Of a DNA stretch of 64,000 nucleotides, positions 57,640 through 64,000 are shown piece after piece. The notes below the pieces were generated by a model, which was given only the letters and a program-made list of their open reading frames with translations, was not told where the DNA came from and ran no database searches. The first letter of the stretch is position 1; each line of letters begins with the position of its first letter. The stretch is taken from NCBI GenBank assembly GCA_035610835.1, contig CM069447.1, positions 20,943,259-21,007,258 on the forward strand. The letters are read 5' to 3'. A program made the translations under genes and the position numbers. This DNA comes from Ophiura sarsii (lineage: Eukaryota > Echinodermata > Ophiuroidea > Amphilepidida > Ophiuridae).

Positions 57640-57830
57640 ATAAGACAGATACATGTATGTCTGCAACACATTTTCAAAGACTGGAAATGAGTGTATAATC
57701 ATATCATAGTCGTATAATACGAAGCAGCATATGCTAATACAACGTGTTTCCAGACACACGACACTGTCTCATATCAGAGACTAGCCATCTATGTGCGAAA
57801 ATATGTGTGTAATCATAAACAGTAAAATGT
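57640..57830. repeat. direct duplicate of ~60720-60960
   Basis: ACACATTTTCAAAGACTGGAA, GTGTATAATCATATCA, AGTCGTATAATACGAA and AGCATATGCTAATA occur in the same order at both places. Confidence 0.7.
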
Positions 57831-58169
57831 GGTGTAATAGCTTTATAATCACTCACGTATCAATGGCAGTTCTTTGTGCCTCTTACGAAATCGGCGTATA
57901 AAGGCCAAAAACAGGCTGAAAATTGAAGAAAGTGCAGAAATTTGGAAAACAAAATAGCCTGAATTCAGGCCACAGCCTGAAAATCTTATGCCTGAATACA
58001 GGTAGATGCAATACTGTACCTAAGTGTAATATTGGCCGATTGCCCCTTAAACTACTCAGAACTGAACGAGTGAGTACTTTTTACCAAACAATGCTAAGTC
58101 ATTGATAGACTCTGCCTCTAAGCCACTTTTGGGCATATTTGCATCTGTCACCAAATAATTTCAAACGTT

Positions 58170-58550
58170 TCTCGGATAAGAGTTAGATATTTACGTGAAA
58201 TGAAATAAACGAAGCATTCATTGTTACCTACATTTTAGGAAAATATATTTATAAGCTACATGTATGAAAGTTATGTAGACAGTATTATGTCATAGGAAAC
58301 CATAGTGTTGTTACCTTTAATTCAGTCGCTGGCACCTGCTGTGTGCTGTTAAAGGAGCAATCAGTTATGACATTTCCCGTCAATTAGCGGAAATTTGTAT
58401 TATTTTGTTGGAGTATTCTATATTTATGAAACAAAATCCTGACAAAAATGTGTTTTTTTCTTCAGATATTACTATGTAACTTTAATATGACCAATTCCCA
58501 CAGCATAATTCATTTTACCCGTCATCATGCGTCAAATAACGAAAACAATG
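58170..58550. repeat. direct duplicate of ~55690-56010
   Basis: Shares AAGTTATGTAGACAGTATTATGTC-type text, CCTTTAATTCAGT, AAATCCTGACAAAAATGT and CCCACAGCATAATTCATTTTACCCGT with the earlier segment, including the MITE J copy (58349-58485). Confidence 0.7.
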
Positions 58551-58689
58551 TTACACCTTTAAATTGTTAGTACTTTGAAAATCTGAACATCTGCTTTGTG
58601 TAACCATCATGAAATCGAAGGGGGCTCCTAGTAATATAAATTTCGGTCACAATGTTATCTAAAAGGTAACTCGTAAATATTAATTATGT

Positions 58690-59140
58690 ATAGGCCTAAT
58701 GGCCTATAAGCATGTTTCCAGCAGAAGGCTAGCGAAACTCAATCAAATCCACGCGAGCGAGGATCGAGCAAATAATGAAAGCCGAGTAAATGAAATGAAC
58801 AAACAAATAATATAGACTCTGACAAACTGGCGTGAATTAGATTAACAAAGACCTTAAAATACATGATCTCGAACCCGGTCCCTCTTCATTATCGCGGCGT
58901 TAGGGATAACCCACTAGACCACAGGGACTGTGCTTACATGGGCACCAGAGAATGAGCGCTAATGTATACAAAGTCTTTGTTGCGAGTCTCGAGCGGCCTA
59001 AAGTACATGTAGTAAATGTTAACTATGCGTAATGGCCTATATAAAAGCATGATTCTAGCAGAATCTATGACTAGCGAAACGTAACCAAATAAACGCGAGG
59101 ATCGAGCAAATGATACAAGCAGAGTAAAGTGAAATGAATA
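58690..59140. repeat. duplicated flanks around a tRNA-like sequence
   Basis: AATGGCCTATAAGCATG...CGAGCGAGGATCGAGCAAAT at about 58700-58770 returns as AATGGCCTATATAAAAGCATG...CGCGAGGATCGAGCAAAT at about 59030-59110. Confidence 0.6.
58868..58935 (-). repeat. tRNA-Glu/Asp-like relic
   Basis: On the minus strand TCCCTGTGGTCTAGTGGGTT (A box, as in tRNA-Glu) and GACCGGGTTCGAGATC (B box) are about 45 bp apart. Stems are imperfect, so a SINE head or pseudogene is more likely than a working tRNA. Confidence 0.5.
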
Positions 59141-60085
59141 AATACTATTTTAAAAGGTAAGTCTGAAGTATCACACTCAAGCGAGACTTTGTTTTATTGA
59201 AAAACTTCCAATGAAATATTTAAATGATGTAATTACTGAAGTCATTATTGACACACAAGAGGAAACATTTTAATATCAGCATTTTGAAACTTTTGAAAGG
59301 ATGCACTGTAATGCTGGTACGTACACTAAGCTCATTACGTTTAAGTGATTTATAACGTAAGACTTAGGCCTATACGGTAGTCGCTAAGTAATATTGTAAG
59401 GGTACACACTACTAATTAGAGCTCCATATGGATATGTACAAAAATACTGATATAAAACTATGTTTTAGACCACTAAATTGCGAAATTGGACCTTGTAGAG
59501 TATTTTTTTCTTAAAGATGATCACTTGTTCCCACCAAAAAGTGCAGAAAATAGGTACATGTAGGTTTAGCCTGCTCGGTTTTCCAAAATATGGTCATGAA
59601 GCAGACTACGAGCTTGGAAATGTCACCGTAATCGCCAATGTTTCTAGTAAATAACCCAAATTTGAAAGATCTCTCAAAATTTACCTAGATGATATTCACA
59701 TTTTATAGTCAGTGAGCATGTAAGGTGATGTCCCATTAATCATAATCAATCCAAAAATCCAAGGCATTTAAGCAATTGTATTGCTGCCAAGTCTTTTAAA
59801 TTGAGGATTTTGCCATGCATGCTTTCCGATTCTAGTTTTAAACACCTCTTTTAAGGGTAGGGTATATATACTGGATCCTCATGTCTTCCCTATTTTACAC
59901 ACGGCCCTGCGAGGGTGCTCAAAGATGGCGGCCATATAGAGGGATGCGGGGACCCAGTCTAGTAGGGGATACCCCATTTAGTGTTAGTGCACCCATAACG
60001 TATTGGCACCAATTAAAATTGAACTAAACCAATGCAAATATTTCCATTATAGAAACATTTCCATTGGCGTCAGTCAGTTTTACAA

Positions 60086-60326
60086 CTTTTCACGCGCCTA
60101 TAGTATTAGTTTTACCATATACAAAACAGATTTTTCAAAAACCTTTTTCAACTTTCAAGGTCTATCCAAAGGATTACTGAATCATTACATGGCATGTTTG
60201 TACTTTTTTCAATGCATTTTTCATGGTGATTCCAAATATAATTATGACATTTAACAATTTTGAATTTTTTGAAACATTTTTGTTGTTGCAATTTTGGAAG
60301 GTCATCTGCCGTGTGGAAAGTGTTAA
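60086..60326 (+). mobile_element. MITE A, copy 12 (diverged)
   Basis: CTTTTCACGCGCCTATAG ... GGTCATCTGCCGTGTGGAAAGTGTTAA; it has lost the CTGCAGACG palindrome. Confidence 0.75.
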
Positions 60327-60344
60327 TTTCGGGTTGTCATCAAA

Positions 60345-60640
60345 GTTGGTCTTCCCACATTGCATTGCGCGAAAGCCAGCCAACTAAAGCTTTTATTCAC
60401 ATGATGCACTTTGTCGAGCTCTTTAAGTTTTAGAAATAAGAAAAAGGAACACTGATAACTAATGTATTCATTGATGTAAACTTAACTAGAACCTAAGAGC
60501 TCCAATGATGAATGCGTTATGAAGCCATGATTTTGTGCATATGTCTATGGGAACGGAGACAAATTGGAGACCAGAATAAGGGCATTTTGCAAAAAACGCA
60601 ATGCATTGTGGTGGTGTCTTTAAAATCTTCTTTGGGTTGT
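60345..60640 (-). repeat. inverted duplicate of ~53700-54140
   Basis: GGTCTTCCCACATTGCATTGCGCG, CCAACTAAAGCTTTTA, CACTGATAACTAATGTATTC and GAACCTAAGAGCTCCAATGATG are the reverse complement of text at 53990-54140, followed by the inverse of the GCATTGCG unit. Confidence 0.75.
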
Positions 60641-61495
60641 CATCGAGTACAATGCCAAATGCAACAACATATCGTTCAAAGATTGTGGTTAGCATAATGT
60701 CCTATATCATTTGTATACTGTTTTAAATTGCCGATATGATTGCGTCAAGAATTTCGTAACAGCCTGTATCTGTATAAAGATATACGGTAGGTCGTGTATC
60801 ATAAGACATATCTTTCTGAACACATTTTCAAAGACTGGAACGAGTGTATAATCATATCACAGTCGTATAATACGAAACAGCATATGCTAATATACATGTG
60901 ATGTGTTAGTACTATCCAGACACGTCTCATATGAAGGAGTAGCCCTTTATGTGCGAAAATATATGCGAAAAAAGGCGACGGAAACCCCTTGTTCTACGGG
61001 CGGAGGTTCGGTCGGGCTCGTTTTCCCTTCATTCCCTTCCAGTATTGAACGATACTGGTATACCAGTATCTGGGACCTAAAGTACACTTATTCATCTGGG
61101 ACCTAAAGTACACTTTTTCCCAAAATCTTAATTTTGACGGGAAAAAATGAAATTGATCGAGTCACCCTCCTTTTAATAACTAAACACGATACATCATAAT
61201 AATACGTTGGAAATAAATATGGCTTTTACTTCCAACCATGCCATAGTACAATATATGCCGCAAAGCATAATGGCATTGTAGCTGTGCAATGTAATGAACA
61301 AAACGTTGCTATCTTTAGAAGACAGTAACCGAGGCATTCCATTGCTAAAAGATATATATGATTGGCATATGTAAAAGAAGAATAAAATGGTACGTTTATG
61401 TCTTCAACATAATTTCATTATAAATCGTGCGTGTGTTATTTTACCACTTTATAGTTACTTTAAATTACTATTACTTCTAGATTTCGCTACCGCTG

Positions 61496-61721
61496 TTAAA
61501 CACTTTCCACACGACAGGCGTTTTGACTGAAGACGACAATTCCAAAATGTTACTAAATGTTTTAAAAAATGTTAAAATTATTGAATTTCATCTCCATATT
61601 TAGAATCACAAAGATTTTTTTGTTCAGTAATCCTTGAAATAGACTTAAAGTTGGGAACGGTTTTTGAAAAAAAATCTGATTTTATATATTGTGAAACTAA
61701 TAGACGCGTGGATAGTGTTAA
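61496..61721 (-). mobile_element. MITE A, copy 13
   Basis: TTAAACACTTTCCACACGACAGG ... AATAGACGCGTGGATAGTGTTAA. Its right TTAA is shared with the adjoining MITE B copy. Confidence 0.85.
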
Positions 61722-62070
61722 AGGTAGATGACTCGATTTTCAACTTGATGTTTTCTATTTTACATGAAAGGTCATCCTTAAAATTGTTGCATTCCAAAGT
61801 CTGAGTTGCATAACTCCAATGGTTCTATTTTTAGAAGTGCAAGGTCAAAAGACATGTGCCCATTGAGTAGTACACAGACTGGTTGGTGGTTAACCACCTT
61901 TGGCAGTAATTCACCACATTTTAGCCTATAATTTTCAAATGAAACATTTCTGGCCCCTAATATTTTACAGACATATTGGGAAAAATATGGGGATTCTTCT
62001 GATACCAAAATATCTTGATGTGAAAAAAAAATCATAGCCCCAAAAAAGTGATCGGGTCATATACCTTTAA
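61718..62070. mobile_element. MITE B, copy 4
   Basis: TTAAAGGTAGATGACTCGAT ... GATCGGGTCATATACCTTTAA. Confidence 0.9.
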
Positions 62071-63035
62071 GCTCCAAATAGCAACTTCAAGACCCTGATA
62101 TCATCTATTTATCAGATTTAATGTAATCTGATAATCCTAACGATTTTCAAGATAGAACATGATAAGGAAACGAACAAAAAGCCCCTGATTTTTATTAACA
62201 AACTTGTCGTGAAAATATTGGTGAATTTTCAACGGTTTTCGAAATTTTAAAAGATTTATAACGTATTTTTAAAACAAATGTTTAAAAGAATTCTTCTTCT
62301 CAAATTCGAAAAAAAAACCGAGTCGGTTTTGTTAATGTTTTTTTCCCTCGGCCTCAACATATTATTAAATTATGTCATGCAATGCAACACGTCTAAGCAT
62401 GTTCTGATTGACATTCATGTTGAAATGCGACTCCTCGGGGGATCCCGTCATGTGTTGCAGCACAACCAGAAAACAACATTGAATTAAACCGCCATGAGGG
62501 AATTCTTTTATGATGGTACAAAGAGGAATGCGCGTTTAAGACTAGCATGAAATATTATGAAAATGTTAAGCTTTATGTATGTGTGGTAAAGACAATCCCA
62601 GCGGTGGTGGCATCGCAGACGACATATTGAGAAGAAAAAAAGTCCTGAGGAGTGATACTTTGTATGTGATGGGGTAGGGTATGTGCAAAGAATGTAAAAT
62701 TAATACGCCTTCAGGTAATCCCTACTCTTTTATTTATGTATATTGTATACTAGTATCTTAAAATAATCTCATTCATCTTATTAGAATTAAAGCCAGGTGA
62801 AATAGTACCGTACGTTTCGTACCAAATGGATGAAAAAAAGTAAAATAACGATTCATATCGATTTGTTTTGAAATCCGGATTAAAAGTGACGGGAAAAGTG
62901 TGTGAAATTTTGTTTACATTGTCTAAACTAATAATATAGGAAAGGTGTGTAATGTACTTTATGATTTCCCAAACGTTATTAATTATATATTAAAGGGGCA
63001 CTTTATTTTTCTTCTGGAAATCAGGGTTCTTTTTG
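62071..63035. other. no recognisable gene
   Basis: AT-rich. TTAAAGGGGCACTTTATTTTTC near 62991 resembles a TTAA-MITE end, but no partner was found. Confidence 0.35.
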
Positions 63036-63043
63036 GCACCTAC

Positions 63044-63075
63044 AGGGTGAGTCCAAAAAAGTGTACTCAACTTTG
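63044..63075. repeat. solitary transposon end (CAGGGTGAGTCCAAAAAAGT)
   Basis: CAGGGTGAGTCCAAAAAAGTG resembles the TIR of some mariner-like elements (CAGGGTG---CAAAAAGT). No inverted partner is in the window. Confidence 0.3.
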
Positions 63076-63362
63076 GAATTTTATTTCTAACAATCTGTGC
63101 GCATATTTCTCAAATTATTTATTTTGACAGAGAGGTTGCCTCGTTAATTTTCAACAGAATTTTAAAATTGGTTGAGGAAAACATGTTTAAGGCCTATGCC
63201 CATATTTTTTTGAGATTATTGTTTCTCACAACAGTAAATAAGCTTACCTCTGGGGTAGCTTTCTGGCAGCAACTCGCTTGCCTTTTGTTTTATACCCATT
63301 TAGATAAAAGTGTGCATTTTAAAAACCGATCAAGATTTGTGAAATTTCTCTAACAAGCTCTT

Positions 63363-64000
63363 CCATTCATCAATCATTCATTTATTTCCATATAACAACA
63401 TTTACAAAACATCAACAATATTCCAACAAAGCAAACAGATAACAAACAAAATACAACCATAGGACAATATGGAGGAAAAGGCAGGAAGCCCATAAAGGCC
63501 TGAAATTTGCCTTTCCCTTTGAGAAAAAAATGTTATAACATCAACAACAGCGACTAACAGACAAAGGACAGTGCTCGAAAAATCCAAAAATAATTTGATA
63601 TAAGTTTTGAGACAATAGTTTTAGATTAAGCTTTTGTTTAGTGGGGCAGTGCACGAAAAAGAACTTAATTGTATTTTGATATGAGATTTCTTTTTAATTG
63701 TTTACGGAATTGCTTAACAGACTTGGAGTTTTTATTTTTTTCTTCGAGAGAGTTCCAAATAATGGGACCGCCCGTACGGACAGAATTTGAATTTCCCTTT
63801 TGAATTTCACTATTGAATAATGGCGCACACTCTAATCCGATCATCCCCAAAAAGCCTGATTTTATCTTTGCTCTGTAATAATGGCATTATTTTGTCATTT
63901 AATTTTTTTTAATGTATGAAAATAATACCTGAGCAAGTTTGTTTTGTCTAATATTAATTAGCTGTTGTGTCTCCTCATAAATGTAGCCACTTCGTCATAA
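63363..64000 (-). pseudogene. CR1/L2-type LINE 3' end (continues off the window)
   Basis: On the minus strand 63850-63665 gives ECAPLFNSEIQKGNSNSVRTGGPIIWNSLEE and KSVKQFRKQLKRNLIS, the C-terminus seen also at 33617-33874. The 3' UTR ends at about 63363 with TATATGGAAATAAATGAATGATTGATG, matching the other copy's TATGGAAATAAAGATTGATTG. Upstream codons are degraded. Confidence 0.75.

Noticed and set aside
63237..63290. Minus-strand mini-exon MGIKQKASELLPESYPR followed by GTAAGC
   Set aside because: Looks like an exon end, but no partner exon in a compatible phase nearby, and it lies close to a mariner-like end, so chance or transposon remnant.

Overview
This is an AT-rich piece of a animal (metazoan) genome assembly: spliced genes with GT-AG introns, APE-type LINEs, tRNA-derived SINE-like sequences, a 100-base N gap and a very dense load of short inverted-repeat transposons. 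There are no prokaryotic operons. The CARD-type protein, the FKBP-mucin membrane protein and the repeat style (for example a GGGCTATTCCATTT terminal repeat) suggest a marine deuterostome invertebrate, perhaps an echinoderm. That placement is inference.

Protein-coding content is small and mostly hidden in short exons. (1) At 2057-4963 (minus) lies the 5' end of a secreted or membrane protein gene: a signal-peptide exon and a 92-bp second exon, then it runs off the left edge. (2) At 9005-15992 (plus) four phase-compatible exons encode an unknown N-terminal region, an acidic Pro-rich linker and a C-terminal CARD-like death-fold domain. Its first recognised exon has the same length, phases and last-residue pattern as exon 2 of gene 1. 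(3) At 24669-32528 (minus) three phase-compatible exons encode an FKBP-type peptidyl-prolyl isomerase domain fused to a roughly 650-residue Thr/Pro mucin-like region, one transmembrane helix and a short tail. This combination is the most notable gene here. Its N-terminal exon(s) were not found. The gene's 3' end is duplicated just downstream (23405-23750).

Most of the rest is transposon sequence. One TTAA-target MITE family (family A, about 240 bp, TIR CACTTTCCACGCGGC) has 13 copies. Other TTAA families (B, C, D, E, I, J) add about a dozen more, sometimes sharing one TTAA between neighbours. TWA/TTG-target (PIF/Harbinger-like, families F and H), 8-bp-target (hAT-like) and TA-target (Tc1/mariner-like) elements are also present, several with a perfect target duplication or a paralogous empty site.

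At 40.4-49.85 kb insertions are nested several deep: MITE E is split by a near full-length 3.2-kb LINE with a 10-bp target duplication; the LINE is split in its 5' region by a 5.9-kb CACTG-ended DNA transposon with long AAACAC-rich subterminal arrays and a decayed spliced passenger gene; that transposon carries MITE I. LINE remnants also lie at 6.0-7.86 kb (minus), 33.56-34.12 kb (plus) and 63.36-64 kb (minus). The right part (53.6-61 kb) is a patchwork of direct and inverted duplications, including a ~225-bp satellite-like array carrying perfect TGACGTCA palindromes. Coordinates of repeat edges were read by eye and may be off by a few bases.
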